A DNA stretch of 62,115 nucleotides. Source: Hofstenia miamia. Its lineage: Eukaryota; Xenacoelomorpha; Acoela; Hofsteniidae. Shown piece after piece: positions 28,601 to 42,300 of the stretch. The stretch is taken from contig CABFPE010000142.1 in the NCBI GenBank assembly GCA_900660155.1, positions 162,089-224,203 of the forward strand, given 5' to 3'. Numbering within the stretch: position 1 is the first letter of the stretch; each line of letters begins with the position of its first letter. The notes below the pieces were generated by a model that made no database searches, was not told the origin of the DNA, and saw nothing but the letters and a program-made list of their open reading frames with translations. The translations under genes and the position numbers were made by a program.

Positions 28601-31600
28601 AGGAAATTTAATCATGTGACCACAATATTTCATGGAAGTAATATCATTTTGTTTAGTGATAGCAACATAATCATTATCAATGCGTTGAATCCTGGGGAAG
28701 AACATCAACGCTTGGCTTCAATCATTTCTAACGGTGAATCAAGCGACGACAAACAATTTTCAGTATTCACAGGTAAAATTATTTGTTTCTAAGTGAACAT
28801 TTTTAATATGAAAAGCAACTATTCAAAGTTGTAAGTCCATCAACATCGGTTTACTCTTAGAGAAAATTTGAATTTATTTCAAATGAAGTCATTTTACCGT
28901 ATAATTTGATGTCACGTCTCTTTTATTTTAGCTCCAAATCCTCCACTTCAGTGTAATTCATCTCTTGTAGATATGAATTTAACAATAAATCAAGAACCGC
29001 CAATAATTGGCGGAGTCGAATTTTACAGCTACCGAATTTCTACTTCAAGTGGAGAGGTTTTTAACAAAATCACCAATGAACCACAAATAGAATACATGCT
29101 AGGTCAACGAGGGATGGAATACACAGTTTATTGCTCCATTATCTATAAAAATATGTCTAGTGAAGACATTAATACAACAGTTTTAACAGGTAATAGTTTA
29201 ATTTAGTTAGTTCCCTTTATAGAACCTCACTTTAATATTTACTGCTTGTTGCTTTTGATTAAGTCTAATGAAAAATCATTCTGTAGCATGCAGTTATAAA
29301 AATTTAGCTAAGTACTACATGCATTTATTCGATTAAGAATTAAAAAAATAAAAACATCTCCAATCATTTAAAAAAGCGCGACAGACAAACTTTATCACTA
29401 ACTTTAACACGTTGGATGTTTATACAGAATGCTTTTGAATCTTCATTGAGCGAAAAACACCAGCGGAAGGATCTTCGTGATTTTTAAATATAATACAATT
29501 CTATGCGAATATGATACTCTTTTCTTATGAAGGGTTAAGGCTCCTGGTGAACTACAGTTGTATTAAAGATAAAACTGCATACAATGTAAAAATGAACAGT
29601 TTTAAAAACCATATCACTGATACATTCTGAAAAATGCTAAGGCCCTTCTGTTAATTACTCTATTTACAAAAATCTGCTAATTTGATTTTCAATTTCAAAA
29701 GTGAACCAAAATATGACAGAGAGTGCCATTTTTCATAAAGCGTCATTTCGTAATTACCCTCAGATATTGAGCCCTATTCCACGATCTATAACTTTTTCAA
29801 ATTATGATGTCTTCAAAAGACTTAATGTTAAAACATCCCTAAGTTTATACTAATTGATGAACTCCAATATTTTGCATCGTTTTAAAGATGCTGTACCTAT
29901 TTTCAGAACTTCAAATATCAAAGAAAAAACCTAATCGAATTCCAAGTCTCTTTATTGTGAAAAGCGTGTGTTACATTGTAGCGGAATATTCTTCACTCTA
30001 TTATGTTTAAAATTTATTTTTTATAGCTCCATCAATGGCCAACATGTCAGTGAGCAACATCAATTTTGATTCCGTCGAGATTGAGTGGATTTTGGATAGT
30101 GATCAAGATGAAATTAGTGGATTTGAATTAGAAATAACTTCAAACAACACTTTCCTTAGAAAGGATATTATCTATAACGAAAATACAAAGGTAAGTTTTC
30201 TAACATTAAGAGATTTTAATCTTTGATTTTGTAAGCAAAAAATAAAAAATATGGAATTATATGAAAAATATTAGTGTCACTACATAGTTCAATCAAATTT
30301 TTCCTAATCTATCAAAAATCGCCTGACATTTGCTAATATATGATAAAATTTGTAAGCATCACAAACTACATATATTTGAATTTAATGAACCATGTTTCAT
30401 ATCTCTATTTTAAACAGTTCATTGGCATCCGAGTTTATCTACTTATATTGAAAACTTTGGCAGTAATTAACTCATATCGGATTAAGATAGAAATCTCAAA
30501 CAATGTGAGTTAACTGCATATAATACATAAATACTTCCTATTGAACTTAGTATAATTTAAATAATGAATGCATTAGGCAACAACTGGAATAATAACAGTC
30601 TCGAATTTGGAAGAGAATCATCTATACTCTTTTTTGATTCAACCATTTTCAACATCATCAAATGGAGAAAAGAAGTACGGAGCACAAATTTCAATTGACG
30701 AAGTTCACACAAGTATGTGCACTCACATTTGATTAAATCACTTCATATTTGTAATGCAAATATTTTAAATCTTTTTAGATATTTATTATTTTATAGTGCG
30801 TAAAACTTAAAGTAAGGTTAGTCTGAAGGGCATTTTTCTTGAAGAAAATGAACGCAACTTGTTAAGATTTGAGAGTACTTTCAATTAATACTTAATTAAT
30901 CATGGTCAAATGTAGATTATTACTTTGTTAATAGATTTTGTTACATTCTCCACATCGTAAAGATTTAACTGATTTCGATATCGATTTTTGGTCATTTGAA
31001 GCACCATTTGTTTGTACTCAAATTTGGACACTCAAAACTTCAGCAACCTTATAGAGATTGCAAAAATGCACTGGCCTTTATAATGAGAATATTGAACAAA
31101 TTGATTAAATACATTTTTTACTGTGAATTATTATTATTGCTATTTCATAATCATGAATCTTTCATTTGTAAAAAAATTGAACATTACTTTGCGGAACACC
31201 TTTGTACATGTATCTGCACACTCATAATGGGACAATAAATGTCAAGTGGTTCACCTAGTGCTGGGAGAACTTAAACCGTCTAATCGTACTTATGGCAACT
31301 TCATTTAGTAGTTTTGGAATATTTTGCAAATATTTACCTGCACTTTCATTCAAAGGATGAAAGCCTTTGAGAAGTCTTCAAAATGGATTCTCTGAAATAC
31401 CTAAAACATAAAATATATTAACGAAATTCATTTACAAGAATGAAGAACCTTTATCTAAACATATATGCGTAATATCACATGAGGGGAATTGGGCTCTTTC
31501 TAGTTTGCTACGGCTTATCATTTCTGTGATTGATTTTAACCTTTTAAACAAAACGCTTAGTAAGTGGTTGCAACATCTTATTGAGTAACAGCTCAGTTGA

Positions 31601-34600
31601 CGAAATTTCAAGACGATAAACTCATTTATTAAGTAGGATTTCTCGTTTGGAATCCATTCTACATGTAATTGTGTAACTCCCAAGCTATTTTAAAATTAGA
31701 GCTCCACGAAATAGCCCGCATTCAGTTATATCTAAAATTATTAACTTAGCACCTGATTTGTTCCACACAAATTTTCTTGCCTTCATGAAGATTTCCTTAT
31801 CAGCAAGCTTGTTCTAATCCAAAAATTATGAACATTTACTGATTTTTCTACCTGCAACCAAATAATGGTTTAAACTTTGTCAAATGTTGCTTCAGATATT
31901 TCCTGATTTATTAATTATGTTTGTTTTTATTTCTTTTCGCTAATGATCTAGACAAAATTTTTGATAAATCCAGATTTAGCTAAAATGAGAATAGGCTGTA
32001 TCATAGTCCTAAAATACTATATAAATTTTACGCTTTCCCATAAATATTATGTAGAGTTGATCCATTTGTGCGGATGTTATTATATGTTGGGCATTTGAGC
32101 TGTTGCTGGTAGCGAAACAAGACTGGCTATAATTCAATCACAAATGAGTTTTCTGGCTAAGTTTCTCACTTTTGTTTTATATACATGAACATTACAAGCA
32201 TTATTCAGAGGGGTGTACTTCTAAAAAATTTTGCTAAAGAATGCTTCTTGCATCTTCAACACTCCGCCAATCAATCATTGGGAATATTTTAATAATATTG
32301 AGTACACAAATTGTAAATTTATATATCTTTACCGTCATAGTACTGTATTTTCATGTTACATTTTTAAAGAAATTCTATTTATAAACAACTAAAATTCAAC
32401 ACACCAAACCGGTAATAGAAATTAAGGAAAGGAGCATGGTCGTATTGTCAAAGGCATTTGAGCCTCTTGAACCATTTTTCTAGTATACCTCTAATTATAC
32501 ATATATGAAATATTTTAATAGATTTTTGTTTAGAATACAACACATCTCGAATTTCAATTGTAATATCGGAAAATAATGACATCACAATGTCTTGGAATTT
32601 TCCAAGTATTATTACGTTGCTAATAGAAATCTATAAGAGAAATACAGTGAAAAGAAGCACTGGCAATAAGGTCGCCTCGAAGCTTCTTAATGAGACTCAG
32701 GCGGATAGTTTCACTTTTACTGAATTAGACGAGTCAACAGAATACGATGTACAAGCATATGTAAATGAAAGACTAACAGTATCATCATCTGTAGATACAC
32801 GTAATAGTTTACCCAGTTCATCATAATATTAAACTTCAGTTTATATGGATCTATATATATATATTTTTTCCATTTTTATAATATTTGTCAACAATTTTCT
32901 CTAATTCTACATGTACACCAAATTTTGGTATTATAGACATTTTTAATGCCCACTGAAATTGAAGATTCTAAATAGAAATTTAGAAGAGTATAGGATACTA
33001 ATGTAAAACTTTAAAATGTAAATTTTATTTTTCGAAACATGGCTTATGACTTATATAGAATTCAATGTATTCTCAATGTACGTTCAATTCAATGTATATT
33101 CAATGTGCGTTCAGTTAGTTTTTTTAAATGTAGGCCCATCTTTTCCATTTCTTCGGCCCAAGCAAGGACTGGCCCAGCTCCAGCATTTGCATGCCCATGT
33201 CCATCCCTGATTTAAAACACCTTATATTTCATAGTAAAACTATGAAAATCAACATGATCACCCATTTCATACAATTAGTATAATTACCCTTATGCATTAT
33301 ATTCTAATTTTTAATCAAATGTGATCTGTATATAGTAACCCGCAGTCAAAACTAAACATCTCAAATTCCGAAAAGAGTTGTCTGCGATTATTATACTAGA
33401 GACAAATTCAAATAAATTACCAAAAAGAAATATAATTTCTATATCCAATTTTTCCGTCGAGATGTTTAAAGATTACTAATTTTTCAGTAGTGGCTGAGGC
33501 AAAATTTCGGGGTGATCTGAACCTGATTATGTCATATGATCATGGTATAATAAGCATGTTTTGACTCCAACATTTTCTAAAATCTTATGAATATTATTTT
33601 GTTTTATTTCTAAATTTCTATATTTTGCTATCAACTTGGTGTAATGCAAACGTTCACTAACTATGAAACAATTTGTTTTCACAACAGCATCCGTTTAGAA
33701 AAACTATGACTTGCAAAGAATTAAACTAATATGTATGAACATTTTATCAAGTACAATTAAATGAAAGCAATTGATAACTAATTCGGTATTTAGGCATATA
33801 AATATGTAGTTAAAAGTGCTGAACTTTCTCTTTACATAACTGCAGGGAAAAGTATATTTGGTGCTCGGTATGATGTACAAATATTAAGGTTCTACAGCAC
33901 CATTCAGTCCCATGGGGCTGAGCCTTGGTACTAAATATTTCTGTGGTACTGAGAATAACAATGGTGTGACATCAAAATATTGAAACTGGGATCACAAATT
34001 AAATGTGTTGTTCAAATTTTTTACAAATTTCAAACAAAATGCAAGTTATGCCATGGAACCATAGGATCAGAAATTCCCATCAGACTGGTATGGGAAGGAT
34101 TAGGACAAAAATCCAATGGGACTAAGTGAGACTAGAATAAAAAGTTCTGCCCTACAGAAGCCTATTGCACATGCTTGCCAGCGCAAATGTTGAGAGCTGT
34201 GTTCATCCCGAATAATTGGTGAGGGAATAGTAAACTAGTCTCCGATTTTCTAATCCATCAATCAATCGATTCTTGAGCTAACATTTTTTAGCAATCTCTA
34301 CAGGTCATATCAATACTATTTTGAATAAACAAAAAAATTGCGAAATGCTGCCTTGTGGCAAAGTCGAATTTTTATTATTTTTGCAAAGTAGTGGGCAGTT
34401 ATCTGGCATTTTTTGCCTTTTTGAGAATTAACTTCTTACGCAAAACGCTTCATACTAATTTGTTAAAAGGTCTAATGCGTTGGGTTAACTAAGTTTAATT
34501 TTACAGAGCAAGCTGATATTAGCTGTTCAAAAAAGTACTTCCATATATAATAATAAGTCACTTATATCTTGATTTTTATAAAATTTCTATACTAGAGTAG

Positions 34601-34923
34601 GTTGGGTTGAGTTTAAGGATGTACTAAGCCGTGCTGAGTGAGATTTTCAGATGCTGCTTTTTTAGTTTAGTGTTTAGTTAAATATTACACTAAAAAGAGC
34701 TGCGAAATTTTAAAACAGTATTTTTCTGTAGTGCTCCAAATAGAGTACACCTATATTTATTCCAAAAATCAATTAAGACACTGAAAATTAAATCTGGCAT
34801 CTGCACGCACACACACCAACACAACTATTCCACGTCTATTTGACTATGCTTAGCTCCCACATCTACCAATAATACTTAATGCAAATCTACTCTTAGGACT
34901 GAAAACTCGAATTATGGCAACAN

Positions 34924-34957
<34 letters not shown>

Positions 34958-36253
34958 TTGAATAAGGTTTTGCAAAAGTTACTGAGATACATTGATTGGA
35001 ACAAACCACAACATTTAAAGTTTTCCATTTTTAAAAAATCATTATCAGAACAAAATTGCGGCAACAAAAATGTACAGTAAACTACAAGATCCTATTAAAA
35101 TATAAATATGCATGCACTTAAAATATTTTTAATACGTTTGAACTCTGTTGATAATTAAGTAATTGCTCTTTATCTTTGTTGTTAATGTAAAGAGCTTCCA
35201 TTATTCTTAAATCCTTGGTTCTTTTTAATATTGAAAAATTTTTTATTATTGGTTAATGTTATGCATAAATATTTCAGATTTTAGATATACTATTTAATGC
35301 ATGTATATACATATAAATATAAAAAGCGCACCGAGAGGATAAATATTGAATATCACTCATAATAGAATTTTCTCTCTCAAACTTACATGCATGAATCGTG
35401 CAGCTATGTACTAGTATAAAGCCCGTTATTTGATTACATTGCATAAGCAATTGAGTCTGTCAAAAATAATCGTAAGCTTTTGAATGTTTAGGTCCTCCAA
35501 TGGCTACTAATGTTCAGTTTTCAGCCGATTACTTTAACATCAACGTTTCTTTTCAGAGTCAAGCAACTTCTTATCGCGTTCAGGTATGCTATTAAAGCAA
35601 TGAGAACACCATGCTTGGAAAATATATATGAAATTATAGTTAAATGTTTTTAAAATTTTTGTAGAAAAAATTCAGCATTAAAATGTACATCATACTGAGC
35701 ATGCATTTTTCAGTACATTTTTTGCTGTAATAATTTTCAAATTGCTTGCAATAAAAAATATGAAAGTTGCTTGCTTACAATTAAACTTGGATTTCGTCTA
35801 AACAAATTATATGGTAGAAGTCCATTGTAATTGCTGAGGTCTATAGATCTTTCAATTCACATTTCTAGAAAAATAGTTACTTTTCTTAGAATAAAACTAC
35901 TTTTTCACACTAATAAAAGATACTATCTCCTTTTCAAGCATACTCCATTCAGCATTATTGCTTAAGGTGCATAGTGCCCATACTTTTCTCGAATTACATT
36001 CTAACATATTTGGTTTAGAAGGCTCATAGAAAACCAGTGATAAATGATATTTAGTTAACTCGACACTCCGAATCAACGTCACACTTCTCAGAGGGAACAT
36101 GTGTTGGGGGAGAATGCTCTTCCACTCTAAGTGAACTTTGGCCTGGTACAAATTACAGCTTTGACTTAGTCCCATTCTTCAATAAAGCCCAGGGTCCGAA
36201 CAAAACTGAAATGTCTTCGACACGTTTGTATTTTCTGTAGACAATTTTTATTA

Positions 36254-36307
<54 letters not shown>

Positions 36308-39300
36308 ATTGTAAGATTGTGAAATTTGGAATTTTGTGAATTTGTGAAATTACTATATTACATACATAAATTTAAAATTTTAGAATGTCTATTTTCTTTA
36401 TTTAATGGAAAATTCCAAACTTGAACCCTTACCCTATTCTCAACGCTGCCCTCTACCCTAAATATAATGGTTTTCAGAAATTCCCTGAAATTTTAAGGAT
36501 TTCGTAAAATTTTTAGTTTTAAAATTTTGCTATTATATATATATATATATATTATATATATATAATATATATAATATATATATATATATATAATGTACAA
36601 AATATATATATGTGTGTGTTTGTACAGGGTCTTGCAGTAAATCTGCAATTTATATTAATTTAAATTGAATAAACAAAACCCAGACATTAAATATGTATAT
36701 ACCATGATATTTATCTAAGCAAATGGCCTCCATCAAACGCAATCACAGCTTCAATTCTAGCACGAAATTGGCGGCAAGATTTCAAGAGAGCAGTTTTTCG
36801 ATTTTCGGGAATCATTAAAACCTGACCAGAGCAGGTTTGACGTCATGAAAATCGTTTTGACATCATATTCTTGCTGCCCAGAGTTTCTTAATTAAATTTC
36901 GATGTGCTGTCCAGAGATCTGAAGATTATTTTCAATGATGCCCAGAGATTTTTAGTTAACTTTCGATGCTACCCAGATATGTTTTAATTAAATTTCAATA
37001 CTGCCCAGAGTTTGAACATTAAATTTCGATGCTGCCCAGAGATCTGTGTATTATTTTCGATGCTGACCAGAGATCTGTATATTATTTTCGATGCTGCCCA
37101 GAGACTTTTGTAAGTAGTTTTCGATGCTGCCAAGAGATCTGAATATTATTTTCGATGCTGCCCAGAGATTTTTAAGTAGTTTTCGATGCTGCCAAGAGAT
37201 CTGAATATTATTTTCGATGCTGCCCAGAGATTTTTAAGTAGTTTTCGATTCTGCCCAGAGATCTGAATATTATTTTCGATGCTGCCCAGAGATTTTTAAG
37301 TAGTTTTCGATTCTGCCCAGAGATCTGAATATTATTTTCGATGCTGCCCAGAGATTTTTAAGTAGTTTTCGATTCTGCCCAGAGATCTGAATATTATTTT
37401 CGATGCTGCCCAGAGATTTTTAAGTAGTTTTCGATTCTGCCCAGAGATCTGAATATTATTTTCGATGCTGCCCAGAGATTTTTAAGTAGTTTTCGATTCT
37501 GCCCAGAGATCTGAATATTATTTTCGATGCTGCCCAGAGATTTTTAAGTAGTTTTCGATTCTGCCCAGAGATCTGAATATTATTTTCGATGCTGCCCAGA
37601 GATTTTTAAGTAGTTTTCGATTCTGCCCAGAGATCTGAATATTATTTTCGATGCTGCCCAGAGATTTTTAAGTAGTTTTCGATTCTGCCCAGAGATCTGA
37701 ATATTATTTTCGATGCTGCCCAGAGATTTTTAAGTAGTTTTCGATTCTGCCCAGAGATCTGAATATTATTTTCGATGCTGCCCAGAGATTTTTAAGTAGT
37801 TTTCGATGCTGCCAAGAGATCTGAATATTATTTTCGATGCTGCCCAGAGATTTTTAAGTAGTTTTCGATGCTGCCAAGAGATCTGTATATTATTTTCGGT
37901 GATTCCCAGAGATTTTTAAGTAGTTTTTAATGCGGCCCAGAGTTTTTTAATTACATTTCCAAACTGCCCAGAGATTTTACTCACTACTGCTTCAAGTGAT
38001 ATTGCCACCTATTTATTTTATATAAAGCACATTTATTCTGGTTAATTCCATTTATTACTACATAGAATTGCTAGCAATTGAGTTGTAGAGAGAGATTTCA
38101 ATCTCGCTTTTAACGTGATTTGCTTGCTTTTACAGTTCTGCATTATAATATTTATTATATCTTATTTGTTAAATTACATATTCAATATTTTGAAATGAAA
38201 TATAAATAACTAATTCTACGTAATAAATGCTGACAAAACTTGAGCAATTGCTCCATTCAACAAAGGCTGGACTCTAACCAGCAATCTCTTATTAATGCTG
38301 AGTGTGCTATTATTGCACCACTGTTCAATATATGTAATCAATCTACATTCAAATTAAAGAATCGGCGAATTTACATCTCTTCAACTGCCTTTATGTGATA
38401 TCATTTCCCACTAAATGGGGGAATGAGCTTACTTAACCTAAATGTTTGTGGCAGTATTAACTAAAAAATGGTTCTGTTATTCTAGAAAACCAAGTGGTTA
38501 TATCTTCATCATTGCTTAAAAGAGAAGAATACTGTTTAATATGAAAAATTAATTCCAACGTTAATTGGAGTAATCCTATTTTACGAAGAAATCTATAACT
38601 TCACTCCGGCATAACAACTGTGCTCGGCAATGCTCAATTTCACCTAAATATCTAAAAAATTACTTGAACAAGATACATTTAAGCAGTTAAGTATATCAAA
38701 AATGTTGTTTTTCCAAAAAAATTGTATTTTCGGTTATTTGTTACGTCATGTTAATGACGTCATACAGGATCTTGGCAGCAAATCTCTGGGCAGGTTTTAA
38801 AGATACCATCGATTTTCCGCATTTTTCTCTGAATAAAAGCTTTAAGCTCATCAACACTTACTAAGGTGATAAATTTGCATTTTCCTGATCTACGCTCTAC
38901 ACAAAGCAATCAAGTACATTTATGTCGTGCAGTTTGGATGGCCACATTTGTGAATCTATAATCTCTTTTATGCACGACGTCCTCAGTCCTCCTTAATTCG
39001 TGTGAAAGTGCAGAATTTTGAACTTAAGCAACATTGATCAGCCCAAACTGCGGGTTCATTCAAGTCAAAAGAACGTCCTCTAGAATCTCAATATACTTCT
39101 GTGTATTGATCCTTAGCTAGCCACTATAAAATGGGGTCTCACATTTCCATCACTCGCTACCACACTAAAGATCATGACGCAGGCTGGTTTCTTTTACTCA
39201 AACCCCGAAGGCAAATGAGCTAGGTCAGTAGCAATGACATGGGCATTGACAAACTTTTCTTTTCATCAACGACCCAATGGCCTTTGTGTTTCAAAGAAGA

Positions 39301-42300
39301 GATAAGCATTGGACTTCTCTCTGCTCTCATTGCTTTTACATTGTCTGCCAGGAAATTTCCCCTCCTTCGTACATAGAACTTTATCTGTAGATCATTATTG
39401 ACTGCGGGGGCACTATGGAGACTGACATTGATCTCTTCTTGGTATGTTCAGTCATTGATATGATGGGATTAGTAGAAATTGATCACTTGCGACCGTGAAG
39501 TAGAGGGGTGTGCGTTTTGCTTGGCTTGTGCTGCTTGTGTGCAATATTTCTAGACTGCTTCGAAGCATTGAAAATCTTATACGAGGTTAATGAAGGTAGT
39601 TTTGTGCACTTGATTATATCTGTTGGAGAATGCCGGCACAAGCAAGAACAATGACTACTGCTGATTAATTTGGTTGTTATATGTGAATTTCTTAATGTAT
39701 TAATTTTATTAAATATACGCTGTCGATATGTGACGAGTTCATGCAGAAATGAATACACATGCATTTTAGATACGGATTTATCTGCAAGACCCTATATATA
39801 TATCAGACTTTTTCATTTCATTAACGCATGTGTATCATATTATATAGTCTGAACCTCATATTTAGATTTATGTTAGCTAGTTGTTAAACGAATATTTAGT
39901 TGCTCTGGATTTTGATGTATCAACTGCACAAGAAATCCAGAAAACAGAAGCTTCCATAGAACTTGAAATTCCGATGCCAATATTTGAAGTTGGAAAAGGG
40001 GTGATTCATTACGTTTTAATCATCGGCACAAGCAGTGAGCAACCACCTTTGAATGGTATGCTGTTTTAATGCAATTTGGATTGTAGAAGATTTTCAAGCA
40101 TTATCCCTTAAGTGTTTACCATTTATGGCTCTGTCTTGTGTTACCTGGATTAACGATTTTGATGATAGAATTCAACACTACTTCAAATAGTGTTTTTATC
40201 GAATATAATTGTTTTACACTTACTATTTAAAACTGTATGTCAATTTCTACTTAATACACAAAAATGTCGAAAATAATTTAAATGGAAATATATTTACGGT
40301 TAGTCAATTTAACAGAGAAATCATTAAAATGATTGTTGATAATTTTTGTTACAAGCTGACCAATCAAATGAGCGCATGAATTAATAAGAATTTTCGGCAA
40401 TTTGAACAAAGTTCTATATTCAACTATTTTCACTTTGGGTTTTATTGAAAGTGCTGATTTTTATTTAGTAAAAACCTGGTTTAAAGTGTTTGAAGGAAGT
40501 GGGGAACCATACCAAGCCACCCCTGAAAAATTGTACCCGCCAAATACAGATAGCGAAAATATGAAAATTACTCTCGGTGGTGAGGATTGTACCAAAGTAT
40601 CAACTGAATTTTGCAATGGATATCTTACATCTGACACTGATTATTGGTTCTGGATAAGAGGATACGGGGAGCATAACACTTCGTATGTAGAAACAGAAGC
40701 ATTTGGAAGCTATAAAATACATAGTAAGATGCTACATTTTCTAAAATTGTTTATGACAGTGTTTTCTGTTTCACAATTAAGGCAAATACATGTGCCTATT
40801 GAAAAACTAAACATGTATTTTTCAAACTCACTTGGTAATGTTTAGGTCTTAACTCTGAAGCTCTTGTTTTTGGAATTGACAGAAAAGTTTTCATTTTGGT
40901 GGCAATTGTTGTTGGTGTTTTCATAACCTTTGTAATTATGTTTTGCACTCTGGTGTTCTTGAGAAAGTGCAATGTTAGGTAACTGTTTCATTTTTAATTA
41001 GTGTTAAGAATTTAAACTAAATATTTTTCATACGTTGTGAAATTTAAATTTGTGAGTTAAATTTTGAAAGTCATGACTCCTACCAAATGACATATCAGGT
41101 TAAGTGTTGTAGAATTAAAGTTTATCAAAGTATTCCCATAAATATCAAATTATAAATTTCTGGAAAACATTAGGCTTTTCGGAATAGCTCAATCATTAAT
41201 CATTTCCTTCAAAAGCATTTATAAAGACTCGTTGGGAATCATATTCATGGGGAGGTGATGAGTGATGTTTTTTACGGGCACAGCTTATTGCTTCCATAAC
41301 TTACCCGAAACACACGATGATTATTTCGGCACGGAGTTCCTGAGATAATTGGTTGTGATTAAAATATTCACTGTTTGTTCGCTATTAAATTTTATGCGGG
41401 GCAAATAATCATCGTTTGTTTGCAAATTTTTTTAATCACAACCTATTATCTCAGGAATTCCGCGCGGAAATAATCATGGTGTGTTTCGGGCCTTAATGAG
41501 CATCGAGCAGAGTGCGGATTTGATTGCGTGACGCAATGGCGCATGCGATGACTCAAGATCCGCTTTATTCTCTTGAAGGTGGTGCTTTGGTATGGAAATA
41601 TAACGCGTCTACAAATAGCATCATCTGACTTCTGTGCACCCATGGTTTGACTACGAGGCCTTAAACATTAAATATCGCATTGAAACCCATCTAGCATAGA
41701 AGAAGCACACTAATTTACACCTGTAAATGCTAAACGTCAACAGCATTTAGATGACATGGTGTGAACTGACGTAAACTCATTTACCAGGACACTACCCGCG
41801 CGTTTATTTCGGGAAACATACCCCTCTGAAAACTTAGTAACCCAGCTTTTAAAGCTTATCTTAAAAAAAGGACTGCACAAACGGTACCAGACGAATTAAC
41901 ACTTCGAAAATATTACGTTTGTGCTGAATACGAGTAAAAAATGTCTGAAATACGTTATTATCTCTCCAGCCAAGATTACTTTATTGAAATTGATGAAACA
42001 ACCGACAACTGCCGTCGTTATTATCGCAGTGCTCAGGGGCGCAAGCAGGATTTTCTGACGAGGGACATTTTAGTCATGACCAAAAATGGAGCAAAACCCG
42101 CCAAAATTTTTGAAAATATTGAGAAAAGAGACCCTCACAAATTCATTTCATGACGTTAAATTTCAAATTTTTCATTTTTTACCAAAAATTTTTTGATTAA
42201 GCCAGTCAAAATCACTTTTGAAAACCTTAGGTTAAGGGTACATTCCACCATGTCCCCCTTGCGTACGCCACTGGCAGTATTGGTGGGCAGATTGAATTCC

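Larger units (their letters stand above)
36625..39794 (-). mobile_element. mariner-like transposon (antisense) split by a nested element
   Basis: Inverted ends: CAGGGTCTTGCAGTAAATC at 36625, and at the right the reverse complement TAGGGTCTTGCAGATAAATC, each flanked by TA. The transposase lies on the minus strand. Without the insertion at 36819-38796 it would be about 1.2 kb, the usual mariner size. The C-terminal piece (SCRQFRARIEAVIAFDGGH, 36724-36780) lies left of the insertion and the rest lies to the right. Confidence 0.85.

Noticed and set aside
35897..36175. 92-codon minus-strand frame over exon 20
   Set aside because: The plus strand has an FN3 half-domain with correct phases and splice sites; the minus frame has no signature.
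36873..37972. Regular repeats resembling a CRISPR array
   Set aside because: The repeats are contiguous 31-bp tandem monomers with no unique spacers, in an animal intron. This is a minisatellite.
39483..39764. 93-codon minus-strand frame at the end of the second mariner
   Set aside because: It lies between the transposase N-terminus and the terminal repeat and shows no transposase motif. It may be decayed element sequence, not a gene.
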